From Pseudomonas fluvialis (GTDB lineage: Bacteria > Pseudomonadota > Gammaproteobacteria > Pseudomonadales > Pseudomonadaceae), in the NCBI RefSeq assembly GCF_014207935.1, contig NZ_JACHLL010000001.1, positions 372,001 to 436,000 of the forward strand: a stretch of 64,000 nt of DNA, in the 5' to 3' direction. Shown in pieces: positions 1 through 8,322 of the stretch. The translations under genes were made by a program, and so were the position numbers. How positions within the stretch are numbered: position 1 is the first letter of the stretch; every line of letters begins with the position of its first letter. The notes under the pieces are model-generated. The model made no database searches and was not told where the DNA came from. It saw nothing but the letters and a program-made list of their open reading frames with translations.

Positions 1-696
1 CTCATCGACCAGCGTCAGGCCACCCGCCTTGGCATGCTGGAACTGATGACGCAGGCTGTCGTCGTGTTTGTGAATCAGCGCCAGCGGCTGCTCCAGACGC
101 GAGCACGAATAGTTGGCCAGCGCCTGGGCAAACACCGGAATGTCCTCGGCGCTGCGGAAGGCCTGCGGATATCGCCCACGCGCGAACACCTCGCGGTGCA
201 TGGCACAGGCGCCATTGGACAACGCCAGGCGCTTGTCCAGCAGATAGGCACGCAAACGCTCCAGCGCAGGTTCAGGCAGCACGCCCGGCTTGTGCTCGCG
301 CGACTTGCCATCCTCACTGATGGCAATGTGGGCACCGATCACCAGACGCGTCTGCGGCTGTGCCTGCAGATGCTGACGCACGGCCTGCAGGGCGCCGGGC
401 GCCAGTTCATCATCGGCATCGAGGAAGATCAGAAAATCGCCAGCGGCCTCATCGATACCCAGATTGCGGGCTGAAGCAGCGCCACCGTTGGCCTTGTGCA
501 CGGCGCGAAAGCGGCCGGCATGCCGCTCCAGCAAACGCGCCAGCACCTGCTGGCTGTCATCGGTAGAGCCGTCGTCGATGACGATCAACTCGGCCGACTC
601 ATCCAGCTGTGCCAGCACCGACTCGACGGCACGCGGCAACACGGCCGCGTAGTTGTACGTAGGAATGACGACGCTAAGCAGCGGCTTAGCCGACAT
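1..696 (-). CDS. GT2 family glycosyltransferase (partial, C-terminus off the window)
   Basis: Translating back from the ATG at 696 gives 232 open codons to the window edge. The product starts with the GT-A nucleotide-binding pattern (LLSVVIPTYNYAAVLPRAVE), followed by VIDDGSTDDS and the metal-binding LDADDE region near residue 95, which are typical of family 2 glycosyltransferases. It overlaps the end of the carbamoyltransferase gene by 11 bases, so it is probably the next gene of the LPS core operon and adds a sugar to core or a related glycan; acceptor and donor cannot be read from sequence. In PAO1 the gene after the carbamoyltransferase is wapH, a different glycosyltransferase class as far as I recall, so this may be a lineage-specific substitution. 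The missing 3' end limits the call. Confidence 0.85.
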   Translation of the reverse strand, partial: MSAKPLLSVVIPTYNYAAVLPRAVESVLAQLDESAELIVIDDGSTDDSQQVLARLLERHAGRFRAVHKANGGAASARNLGIDEAAGDFLIFLDADDELAPGALQAVRQHLQAQPQTRLVIGAHIAISEDGKSREHKPGVLPEPALERLRAYLLDKRLALSNGACAMHREVFARGRYPQAFRSAEDIPVFAQALANYSCSRLEQPLALIHKHDDSLRHQFQHAKAGGLTLVDE

Positions 697-2443
697 TGTC
701 GTACCAGTCCTTGTCGTCCTTGACCACGAGGATGTCTTCCATGATCAGGTACTGCAGGTCCGAGCCGTAGAACATGTTCAGCGCATCGGTCGGCGAACAG
801 ATCATCGGCTCGCCGCGGCGGTTGAGCGAGGTGTTCAGCGACACGCCGTTGCCGGTCAGCTTTTCCAGCTCGAGCATCAGGTCGTACCAGCGCGGATTGA
901 AGCGGCGCTCCAGCACCTGGGCGCGCGAGGTACCGTCCTCATGCACCACCTCGCCGACACGGGTCTTCCACTCCTCGTTGACCTCGAAGGTGAAGGTCAT
1001 GAACGGGCTCGGGTGATCGACCTTGAGCATCTGCGGCGCCACGGTGTCGAGCATCGACGGGCAGAAGGGCCTCCAGCGCTCGCGGAACTTGATCTGCTCG
1101 TTGATGCGGTCGGCCACGCCCGGCACGCTCGGGCAGCCGATGATCGAACGGCCGCCAAGGGCGCGCGGGCCAAACTCCATGCGCCCCTGGAACCAGGCCA
1201 CCGGGTTGGCATCGACCATGATTCGGGCGATACGCTGCGCCGTGTTGTCGATCTGCTTGAACTTGGGCTTGCTCGGGTGACGGGCGCAGGCGGCGATCAC
1301 ATCCTCGTTGGAGTAGGACGGGCCGAGGTAGACGTGCTCCATCTTCTCCACCGGCACGCCGCGCTGGTGCGAGATATAGGCGGCGGCGCCGACCGCAGTG
1401 CCGGCGTCGCCGGAAGCCGGCTGGACGAACAGCTCCTTGACGTCGTCACGGGCGATGATCTTCTGGTTCAGCTTGACGTTCAGCGCGCAGCCGCCGGCAA
1501 AGGCGATCTTGCCGGTTTCCTTGAGGATGTCGCCGAGGTAGTACTCCATCATCTCCAGCGCCAGCTTCTCGAACAGCGCCTGCATGCTGGCGGCGTAGTG
1601 GATGTACGGATCGTCGGCGATATCGCCCTGGCGTTTCGGGCCCAGCCATTCGATCAGCTTGGGCGAGAAGTAGTAGCCCTTGCCATTTTCCTTGTAGCGG
1701 CGGAAGCCGATGACGTTGGCGTACTCGGTGTTGATGATCAGCTCACCGTTCTCGAACTTGGCCAGGCGCGAGAAGTCGTACTTGGCCGCGTCACCGTAGG
1801 GTGCCATGCCCATCACCTTGAACTCACCATCGAGCATCTCGAAGCCGAGGAACTCGGTGATCGCACCGTACAGACCACCGAGGGAATCCGGGTCGTAGAA
1901 CTCCTTGATCTTGTGGATCTTGCCGTTCTCGCCGTAGCCGAAGAAGGTGGTGGCGTACTCGCCCTTGCCGTCGATGCCGAGGATCGCGGTCTTTTCCTTG
2001 AAGCCAGAGCAGTGGTAGGCGCTGGAAGCGTGGGCCAGGTGGTGTTCGACCGGCTCGATCTTGACCTTCTTCAGGTCGAAGCCGAGCTGCTCCAGGCACC
2101 ACTGAATCTTCTTGTGGTAGCGCTTGTAGCGGCGATTGCCCATCAGGATGGCGTCGAGGGCGCGGTCCGGTGCGTACCAGTAACGCTTGGCGTACTGCCA
2201 GCGGGCCTTCTCGAAAATGCTGATCGGCGCAAACGGAATGGCCACCACGTCGACGTCCGTCGGCTTGATCCCGGCCTGCTCCAGGCAGAACTTGGCCGAC
2301 TCGTAGGGCATGCGGTTCTTCGCATGCTTGTCGCGCACAAAGCGCTCTTCTTCCACCGCCGCGATCAGCTTGCCGTCGATGTACAGGGCGGCGGACGGAT
2401 CGTGACTGAGTGCGCCGGACAGGCCGAGAATGGTCAATGCCAC
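686..2443 (-). CDS. LPS core carbamoyltransferase (NodU/TobZ family)
   Basis: This 585-residue protein resembles the NodU/CmcH/TobZ carbamoyltransferases. The N-terminal Kae1-like part starts MALTILGLSGALSHDPSAAL with the family HDPSA motif at residues 14-18 and has an HHLAHASSAY metal-site segment further on; the C-terminal half carries the conserved FGPRALGGRSI and FRERWRPFCPS segments. In P. aeruginosa the gene at this place (PA5005) carbamoylates the second heptose of the LPS inner core using carbamoyl phosphate and ATP, and I infer the same role. It lies 12 bases after the tandem-kinase gene and overlaps the downstream glycosyltransferase, consistent with one transcript. The protein should be cytoplasmic. 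No key motif looks broken. Confidence 0.9.
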   Translation of the reverse strand: MALTILGLSGALSHDPSAALYIDGKLIAAVEEERFVRDKHAKNRMPYESAKFCLEQAGIKPTDVDVVAIPFAPISIFEKARWQYAKRYWYAPDRALDAILMGNRRYKRYHKKIQWCLEQLGFDLKKVKIEPVEHHLAHASSAYHCSGFKEKTAILGIDGKGEYATTFFGYGENGKIHKIKEFYDPDSLGGLYGAITEFLGFEMLDGEFKVMGMAPYGDAAKYDFSRLAKFENGELIINTEYANVIGFRRYKENGKGYYFSPKLIEWLGPKRQGDIADDPYIHYAASMQALFEKLALEMMEYYLGDILKETGKIAFAGGCALNVKLNQKIIARDDVKELFVQPASGDAGTAVGAAAYISHQRGVPVEKMEHVYLGPSYSNEDVIAACARHPSKPKFKQIDNTAQRIARIMVDANPVAWFQGRMEFGPRALGGRSIIGCPSVPGVADRINEQIKFRERWRPFCPSMLDTVAPQMLKVDHPSPFMTFTFEVNEEWKTRVGEVVHEDGTSRAQVLERRFNPRWYDLMLELEKLTGNGVSLNTSLNRRGEPMICSPTDALNMFYGSDLQYLIMEDILVVKDDKDWYDNVG

Positions 2444-2455
2444 AGGTAAAAGCCT

Positions 2456-3901
2456 CTAGTTCGGGCAGGTGCCGGGCACCTGCGGTAAACGTTGGTCGAG
2501 CAGCTTGCACAGCTGTGAGTCAGCCGGCCAGTTGCGCAGAAAACGGGCGCGGTCGCGGGCATAGGCCCGGGCGAAACGGCGCGCACTGCGATGCTGTTGC
2601 ATGGCATCGAGGTCGATCAGCGACCAGCTACCCAATGCCTCATCCCAAAACAGATTGCTGCCCTTGAAGTCCCCATGGCTGATGCGTTCGCGCAGCAAGG
2701 CGGCGAACAGACGATCCAGCGCCAGCAGGTCAGCTTCCGGGGGCGATCCTTCGTGGAACGCCTTGAAACGCGCGATTATATCCTGCCCGCCGCAGTATTC
2801 GGTAATCAGGTAGGCACGCCCGCGCAGCCAGCACCAGCGCCGCTCGATCACCGCCAGCGGCCGCGGCGTGGCGATCCCCAGCAGCAGCAGGCGGTTGCCC
2901 TCGACCCAGCTGTGCCAGGCACGACTGGGCCGCCAGAAGCGCTTGAGCCAGTGGGTGAAACCCTTGATGTTGTAGCGTTTGGCGACGACGTCCCGCGTCG
3001 CCAGCGGCAGGCGCGCCACCGTGGCCGTGCCGCCCTGCTTGAGTCCTTGCCCGCCATCCAGCGCCTGATCCGGCGCCGCCAGCAGGGGCTCGAGCTCGGC
3101 GGCGCAGTCGCGCCGCACCACCCGCAGACCGAAGGCGCCGATCCGCGCACTGAACAGACTGCAATCACGCGCCACCTTGCTCAGATAATCCCGCAGCCGC
3201 CAGCGGCGCGCCTTGGCGATGGCCGCCTGCAGCGCCTCCAAAGGCAAGGCATGTTCGCCGTTCACCAGCAGATAGTGAATCAACAGCTCTTCCAAGTGAG
3301 CGTCCAGCTCAGCCGGCAACTGGGCGAAGAACAGCCCGAGGTTTTCCAATACCCGTACCTGCGCCAGGGGCTGCCCGGGTGTCTCAGCCAGCACACCGCC
3401 ACCGTCGATCACCCACAGGCGCTCGCCTTCGACCAGCAGGTTATCCAGGTGCAGATCCGCCTGATACAGGCCTCGGCGATGCAGCCGGGCAATCACCCCC
3501 AGGGCCTGCGCCAGCACGGCCTCCTGGCCCGCCGATAGCCACGGCTCATGCGCCACGTCACGCCAGGCATCCCATAGGCTGTGAGCCTGCTCGATGTACT
3601 CGAAGAGCAACCAGCCACCCTGCCCCTCGACAAAACCCTGCGCCAGCAACGCGGGTGTATCAAGACCCTGCTCGGCCAGCAGGCGGGCACCGGCCAGTTC
3701 ACGCTGAAAATGTCGCGCGGCCTTCCTGCCAACCAGCAGCTTGGCCAGCACGGCACGGCCTTGCCAGCGGGCCAGGCCGACATAGCGCTGAGCGGGCAAC
3801 ACCCGCAACAGGTTCTGCAGCAGCAATGGCTCGCCAGCCAGCTCAAGGCTCAATGGCAGTGCCGGTGCACGGCCCGCCGCAGCCAACTGATCCAGGCGCA
3901 T
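2456..3901 (-). CDS. tandem LPS-kinase-like protein with two kinase domains
   Basis: The 481-residue product contains two kinase-like domains in tandem. Domain 1 has a candidate ATP lysine K54, a catalytic-loop segment YQADLHLDNLL with D149 and N154, and a DFG-like VIDGGG with D166. Domain 2 has K308 in VVAKRYNIKG, HGDFKGSNLFW with D411 and N416, and LIDLD with D430. Both halves therefore keep the residues expected for phosphotransfer. The start at 3901 is chosen because its ATG shares one base with the upstream wapQ stop (TGATG), giving translational coupling; an in-frame start 45 bases further up lies inside wapQ. Position and family point to phosphorylation of LPS core sugars (PA5006-like), but the substrate of each domain is unknown. 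Confidence 0.8.
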   Translation of the reverse strand: MRLDQLAAAGRAPALPLSLELAGEPLLLQNLLRVLPAQRYVGLARWQGRAVLAKLLVGRKAARHFQRELAGARLLAEQGLDTPALLAQGFVEGQGGWLLFEYIEQAHSLWDAWRDVAHEPWLSAGQEAVLAQALGVIARLHRRGLYQADLHLDNLLVEGERLWVIDGGGVLAETPGQPLAQVRVLENLGLFFAQLPAELDAHLEELLIHYLLVNGEHALPLEALQAAIAKARRWRLRDYLSKVARDCSLFSARIGAFGLRVVRRDCAAELEPLLAAPDQALDGGQGLKQGGTATVARLPLATRDVVAKRYNIKGFTHWLKRFWRPSRAWHSWVEGNRLLLLGIATPRPLAVIERRWCWLRGRAYLITEYCGGQDIIARFKAFHEGSPPEADLLALDRLFAALLRERISHGDFKGSNLFWDEALGSWSLIDLDAMQQHRSARRFARAYARDRARFLRNWPADSQLCKLLDQRLPQVPGTCPN

Positions 3902-4644
3902 CAACGTGCGTCCTTCTGCCGGCGCCGCGCACTCAGGCGCTGCCACCAGACGTCCACCTGAGCGCCATCGCCCAGATATCCCAGCAGGAACTGACGAATA
4001 TCGCTTTCCCCCCAGACACTGGCGCGGCGCAGCAACGGCTCCAGATCCTTGATCCGATCGCGCCGCCCCAGCAGCAACGGACGGGTCTTCTCCAGGTCAA
4101 TCAGTTGCGCCTCGAAGCCCTCACCGCTCTCTTTCAGGAAGATATGCTTTGGGTAGAAGCAGCCATGCATCTGCCCCGCAGCGTGCAGCGTACGGGCCAG
4201 GGCGCCGCACGCGTGCAGGATGGCCGTCTGCCGCTGCGCAGCCAGCGCCGACCACTGCGGCAGGTAGGACTCCAGATCACGCCAGCCATTCAGAGCACGA
4301 GTCAGCAAGACGGCGCGCGATTCTCCCGGCACCCGCCGCTGAGCAAAAAAGGCCGCCTGCAGCGCCGGGATGTGCAGCCGCTGATAACGACAGACATTGC
4401 GAAACTCGCGGGCAAAGGTCGGCTCACCCAGCGGATGCAGCAGGCTGCGGGTCAGGTGGTTGCTTTGCCGCTTGAGGTAATAGGCCTGCTCGCCAAGCTC
4501 CAGGCGGCACACACTGCTCCAGCCGCCGCGCTCGGTATTGGGTACGTCAACGGCATCCAGCTGCAGCGCCCACAGCGCGTCGAAGCTGGCCAGGCCATGC
4601 CGCTCAAGCAGCTGGCGATCTGCCGCCGCGATAAAGTCGCTCAT
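3901..4644 (-). CDS. wapQ: LPS core kinase-like protein WapQ
   Basis: A 247-residue member of the WaaP/InaA lipopolysaccharide kinase family (Kdo kinase superfamily). Visible features are a possible ATP lysine K58 in YYLKRQ, the catalytic-loop region MHGCFYPKHIFL at 159-170 and a DFG-equivalent LIDLEKTRP with D183. Aligned without gaps to WaaP in the same operon, the catalytic Asp of WaaP (HRD, residue 163) is Cys162 here, so classical catalysis is doubtful. It overlaps wapP by four bases (ATGA) and couples to the next gene by one base. The P. aeruginosa counterpart is named WapQ and has been proposed to phosphorylate inner-core heptose; given the missing Asp, a scaffolding role is also possible. 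Confidence 0.8.
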   Translation of the reverse strand: MSDFIAAADRQLLERHGLASFDALWALQLDAVDVPNTERGGWSSVCRLELGEQAYYLKRQSNHLTRSLLHPLGEPTFAREFRNVCRYQRLHIPALQAAFFAQRRVPGESRAVLLTRALNGWRDLESYLPQWSALAAQRQTAILHACGALARTLHAAGQMHGCFYPKHIFLKESGEGFEAQLIDLEKTRPLLLGRRDRIKDLEPLLRRASVWGESDIRQFLLGYLGDGAQVDVWWQRLSARRRQKDAR

Positions 4645-5378
4645 TCACGCCCCTCGAAGAATCTCACGATCTTGGCTACCTGCCGCTTGTCCGCCGCGCT
4701 CAGGCGCTCAGCACCGCGGTACTGCAGATAAAAGCGCAGGCGCTGCGTGCGCGACAGCACCTTGCTGGCCACCTTGTCCAGGCAGGCCAGGTCCTTGACG
4801 ATGCGGTAGCGCAGCAAAGGCCCCCACCAGAAACTGCCGGAGGGGCAGTCGATAAAGAACAGCTCGGCGCGCGGATTGACCAGCAGATTGCGCCACTTCA
4901 GATCGTTATGGGTGAAGTGGTGGTCATGCAGGGTGCGCGTGGCGCGGGCGAGCTGGCGGCTGACCGCATCCACCCAGGCGGCATCCTGCAGCCGTTGATC
5001 GCCACGCTGCGCCAGCAGGGCAAGATCCTCGGTCTGTTGCAGTTCCCGGGTAATCAGCGCGCCGCGGGCGAAGGCACCGCCGCGGCGCTCCAGGCCGTAA
5101 GCCATGATCGAGGCGGTCGGAATGCCCCAGCTGGCAAAATGCTTGAGGTTCTGCCACTCGGCCTTGACCCGCGGCCGGCCGACCCAGCGGCGCAAGCCCT
5201 TGCCCGCGCCCCAGTAGCGTTTGACGTAATAGCGCACACCCTCGTGCTCGATGCGAATCACCTCGGACAGCGGATCGCGCGTCAGGCGCTCGCCCTGTAG
5301 GGCAAACACCGCGTCGAGGCTGGCGAAACTGACGGCCAGCGTTGCCGGCAGATCGCCGGCCGTACGCCAAGCACTCAT
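4641..5378 (-). CDS. wapP: LPS core heptose kinase WapP
   Basis: A 245-residue LPS kinase-family protein. K53 in YYVKRYWG is the likely ATP-binding lysine. The catalytic loop is FTHNDLKWRNLLV with D159 and N164, and the metal-binding Asp is D177 in FFIDCPSG. All residues needed for a eukaryotic-type kinase fold are present, unlike the neighbouring WapQ. It starts inside the last codons of waaP (4-base ATGA overlap) and ends overlapping wapQ, so the three kinases are translated together. In P. aeruginosa WapP is assigned to phosphorylation of the inner-core heptose residues after WaaP has acted; this is inferred here from position and family. Cytoplasmic or membrane-peripheral action is expected, since core assembly occurs on the inner leaflet. 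Confidence 0.88.
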   Translation of the reverse strand: MSAWRTAGDLPATLAVSFASLDAVFALQGERLTRDPLSEVIRIEHEGVRYYVKRYWGAGKGLRRWVGRPRVKAEWQNLKHFASWGIPTASIMAYGLERRGGAFARGALITRELQQTEDLALLAQRGDQRLQDAAWVDAVSRQLARATRTLHDHHFTHNDLKWRNLLVNPRAELFFIDCPSGSFWWGPLLRYRIVKDLACLDKVASKVLSRTQRLRFYLQYRGAERLSAADKRQVAKIVRFFEGRE

Positions 5379-6190
5379 GAGCCGGCCCCCGGCGCATATT
5401 TGCGCTGGTAACGCAGCATGAGCCTGGCCGCCTTGCGCTCCAGCCAGGCCAGTAGCCGGGCCTCGTCGCGCAGGATGTCGCGCAGCGGTCTCTGGAAATA
5501 GATGCGCAGGAAACGCAGCTTGTCGCTACGGGTCAGGCCGATGTCCAGGGCGGAGAAGTACAGCGCGGCCAGGTCCTTGTCGCGCCAGCGGCGCGGGGTG
5601 GCGGCGCGGGTCTGGGCGCGGTGCAGGTCGATCACCGACAGGCGGAAGTCGTCCGCCGTCACCGGCCGGTCGGTGTGCAGCAGGAAGTGGCAGATGTAGC
5701 AGTCGCGATGGTTGACCCCGGCGCGGTGCATGCCGCCGACCATCTTCGCCACCTCGGCGATCAGCGCGCGCTTGAGGCGCGGCTCGGGTGGCTGCTGCCG
5801 CCAGTTCAGGCTGAACTGCTCCAGATCGGTGGTCGGCGCCAGCTCCTCGGTGATGATGAAGGAATGCTGCTGCGCCGGATTGCTGCCGCGCTCGCCATAG
5901 GCCACAGCGGTCATGGTCGGCACACCGGCCTCGTGCAGTCGGGCGATGGCCTGCCATTCCTGGGCGGCGCCGAGCACCGGCAGCTTGGCGGTGAGCAGGT
6001 TCTTGACGATCTCGCCCCAGCCGATGCCGCGGTGAATCTTGACGAAGTAGCCGCGCCCGTCCACTTCGGTGCGCAGGGTGCGGCGACCCTCCAGTTCACG
6101 GTAGACCTGGCCCTGCAGCGCCTCGACGGCGGCGAAGGCGTCCTGGCCGGCCCACAGGCTTTTGAACGGTTCGGCGAGCATGAGCTTCAC
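5375..6190 (-). CDS. waaP: LPS core heptose(I) kinase WaaP (RfaP)
   Basis: A 271-residue protein closely matching P. aeruginosa WaaP as I remember it, including GRRTLRTEVDGRGYFVKIHR, the catalytic NHRDCYICHFLLH with D163, and LSVIDLHRAQTR with D188; K51 is the ATP lysine. WaaP transfers phosphate from ATP to O4 of heptose I. In P. aeruginosa this modification is needed for outer-membrane integrity and export of LPS, and the gene is regarded as essential there. It overlaps waaG by four bases upstream and wapP by four downstream. Start and length agree with the family. The many Arg/Lys residues near the C-terminus (last 40 residues) could favour contact with the membrane. Confidence 0.96.
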   Translation of the reverse strand: MKLMLAEPFKSLWAGQDAFAAVEALQGQVYRELEGRRTLRTEVDGRGYFVKIHRGIGWGEIVKNLLTAKLPVLGAAQEWQAIARLHEAGVPTMTAVAYGERGSNPAQQHSFIITEELAPTTDLEQFSLNWRQQPPEPRLKRALIAEVAKMVGGMHRAGVNHRDCYICHFLLHTDRPVTADDFRLSVIDLHRAQTRAATPRRWRDKDLAALYFSALDIGLTRSDKLRFLRIYFQRPLRDILRDEARLLAWLERKAARLMLRYQRKYAPGAGS

Positions 6191-7311
6191 GGGCGTTTCT
6201 CCGCGAGGATCACGTCGGCGGCCTTCTGCGGCATCGAATAGAGGTCGGCGCAGTCGGCGAAGGCCAAGCCGTTGCTCCCCCAGAAGGCGCGGCGCTCATC
6301 GTCGGCCAACATATCGGCCAGAGTGCGATTGAGCTGCGCCTGGTCGAAGGGACTTGCTAGCACCCGGCCGGCATCCGCCTCGGCGATGTAGTGGGCATAG
6401 CCACAGACATCGGTGACCAGCACCGGCAGGCCGGAAACCAGCGCCTCCAGCAGCACGGTGCCGGTGTTCTCGTTGTAGGCCGGATGGATCAGTAGGTCGG
6501 CGCCGAGCAGGAAACGCGGAATGTCGCTGCGACCCTTGAGGATCTGCACCTGATCGGAAACGCCCAGCGCCTTGGCCTGCAACTGAAACGCGCGAGGATC
6601 GTCCTGACCGATGGCGATCAGGCGGGTACGCTTTTTAAGCTCGTGCGGCAACGCGGCCAGGGCCTTGAGGCTGCGGTCCAGGCCCTTGGTCTTGAAGCCG
6701 GAACCGATCTGCACCAGCAGCAGGTCGTCGTCCGCCAGTTTGAATTCACGACGGAACTCGGCGCGGATCTCGGCCGCGTTGGCCGGTGCGCGGCGATCCT
6801 GGGCAATGCCCGGTGGCAGCAGATGGAAGCGCTGGCGCGGCGTCTGGTAGTGCTGGATGAACAGCGGCTGCTGCACCTCGGAGATCATCAGGATCTCGGT
6901 CTTCGACTCTGGCGCGAACACCGCGCGCTCGTAGTCGGCGAAGTGCTTGTAGCGGCCCCAGCGTTTGTAGATGGGCGCGCGTAGGGTCTGCGCCTTGTCC
7001 TCGTAGCAGCCGTCGGCGGCGTAGTAGACATCGAGGCCCGGCATCTTGTTGAAGCCCACCACCCGGTCCACAGGATCACGGGCCAGGTCCGCCGCCAGCC
7101 AGGCGCTGAATTTCTCGTTGCGGTGATGATTGAAGAACGCCTTGATCGGCGCCACCCGCACGTCGAAGCCGGCGGGCACCTCGCCCTCCCAGATCGGCGT
7201 GTAGACGCGGATGGCATGGCCGCGCGCCTGGCACTCCAGGGCGATGCGCATGAAGTCGCGTTGCAGCCCACCGAAGGGGAAGTACTTGTAGAGCACGAAG
7301 GCCAGTTGCAT
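6187..7311 (-). CDS. waaG: LPS core glucosyltransferase-type enzyme WaaG (GT4)
   Basis: A 374-residue GT-B fold glycosyltransferase of family 4. The N-terminal MQLAFVLYKYFPFGGLQRDF carries the glycine-rich acceptor-side loop typical of WaaG, and the C-terminal domain has the nucleotide-sugar region with an E-x7-E-like segment around NTGTVLLEALVSGLPVLV. In Pseudomonas WaaG adds the first outer-core hexose, a galactosamine, to heptose II; in E. coli it is the glucosyltransferase I. The start codon shares one base with the waaC stop (TGATG) and the end overlaps waaP by four bases. Gene order waaF-waaC-waaG-waaP is as in PAO1. Cytoplasmic face of the inner membrane. Confidence 0.95.
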   Translation of the reverse strand: MQLAFVLYKYFPFGGLQRDFMRIALECQARGHAIRVYTPIWEGEVPAGFDVRVAPIKAFFNHHRNEKFSAWLAADLARDPVDRVVGFNKMPGLDVYYAADGCYEDKAQTLRAPIYKRWGRYKHFADYERAVFAPESKTEILMISEVQQPLFIQHYQTPRQRFHLLPPGIAQDRRAPANAAEIRAEFRREFKLADDDLLLVQIGSGFKTKGLDRSLKALAALPHELKKRTRLIAIGQDDPRAFQLQAKALGVSDQVQILKGRSDIPRFLLGADLLIHPAYNENTGTVLLEALVSGLPVLVTDVCGYAHYIAEADAGRVLASPFDQAQLNRTLADMLADDERRAFWGSNGLAFADCADLYSMPQKAADVILAEKRP

Positions 7312-8315
7312 CAGCGAGTCTCCAGACTGGCCAGCAGACGGTCCAGCTCGGGCGCCACGCGCGCCGCATCCAGGCCGTCAAAACAGGGTTTGTCGCGATC
7401 GCCGCCACCGGCCAGCGGCCCCGTGGCGCACAGGTGGACCTGCCCGCGACCGTAGGCGCCGACCTTGACCGGCAGAGTCGGGCCGTAGAGGGAAATGCTC
7501 GGCACATCCAGCGCGGCGGCCAGGTGGCCGAGGCCGGTGTCCACCGCCACGCAGGCGCGCGCGCCGGCGATCACCGCCGCCACGCCGCGCAGGTTCAGCT
7601 TGGGCAGCACCTGGGCATGGGCAAGACCTTCGACCAGACGTTCGGCGCGAGCCTTCTCGGCCTCATTGCCCCAGGGCAGGCGCACGGCCATGCCGCGGGC
7701 ATCCAAGTGCTCGGCCAGCGCACGCCAGTCGGCTTCCGGCCAGTGTTTGCTGGCCCAGGTGGTGCCGTGCAGGAACAGCACATAGGGCTCGGCGCCCGGC
7801 GCTCCGGCCATGGCCGCACGATCCAGTCCGTAATCACCCACCGACGCCGGCACCTTGTAGCCCAGCGCCTGCGCCAGCAGCTGGCGGGTGCGCTCGACGG
7901 CGTGCTGGCCCCAGGCCACGGCATAACGGCGATCATAGAAGCGGCTGGCCAGCGGCTCGCGCGCCGAGGCACGGTCCAGACCGGCCACCGGCGCCGCGCA
8001 GTAGCGGGTCAGCCAGGCGCTTTTCAGCAGGCCCTGGGCATCGATCACCAGATCGTAGCGACCCTCGCGCAGGCGGTGCTTGAAGCCCGCCCACTCACCG
8101 CTCTTCCAGGTGGCGAGCAGGTTCTTGCGCCAACGGCGGATGGCCACCGGAATCACCTCGGCCACCGCCGGGTGCCAGGCCGGAATCTCGGCGAAGCCTT
8201 CCTCCACCACCCAGTCGAACTGGATGCCGGGAATGGCCGCCGCCGCATCGGTGAGCGCCGGCAGGGTATGGATGACATCGCCCAGCGACGAGGTCTTGAT
8301 CAGCAGCACACGCAT
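7311..8315 (-). CDS. waaC: LPS heptosyltransferase I WaaC
   Basis: A 334-residue GT9 heptosyltransferase that adds the first L,D-heptose from ADP-heptose onto Kdo. The start MRVLLIKTSSLGDVIHTLPA is the conserved N-terminus with the catalytic Asp segment SLGDVIH; an in-frame start 33 bases upstream overlaps waaF and is less likely. A C-terminal donor-binding segment AVDTGLGHLAAALDVPSI and the final SLYGPTLP region are present, as in the family. The gene begins seven bases after the waaF stop and ends sharing one base with the waaG start. The preceding waaF is its paralogue and acts next in the pathway. Confidence 0.95.
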   Translation of the reverse strand: MRVLLIKTSSLGDVIHTLPALTDAAAAIPGIQFDWVVEEGFAEIPAWHPAVAEVIPVAIRRWRKNLLATWKSGEWAGFKHRLREGRYDLVIDAQGLLKSAWLTRYCAAPVAGLDRASAREPLASRFYDRRYAVAWGQHAVERTRQLLAQALGYKVPASVGDYGLDRAAMAGAPGAEPYVLFLHGTTWASKHWPEADWRALAEHLDARGMAVRLPWGNEAEKARAERLVEGLAHAQVLPKLNLRGVAAVIAGARACVAVDTGLGHLAAALDVPSISLYGPTLPVKVGAYGRGQVHLCATGPLAGGGDRDKPCFDGLDAARVAPELDRLLASLETR

Positions 8316-8322
8316 CGGCGGG

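Noticed and set aside
653..2449. Long plus-strand open frame (598 codons) opposite the carbamoyltransferase
   Set aside because: It mirrors a well-recognised gene; its translation is His/Val/Leu-rich low-complexity sequence typical of antisense frames in GC-rich DNA.
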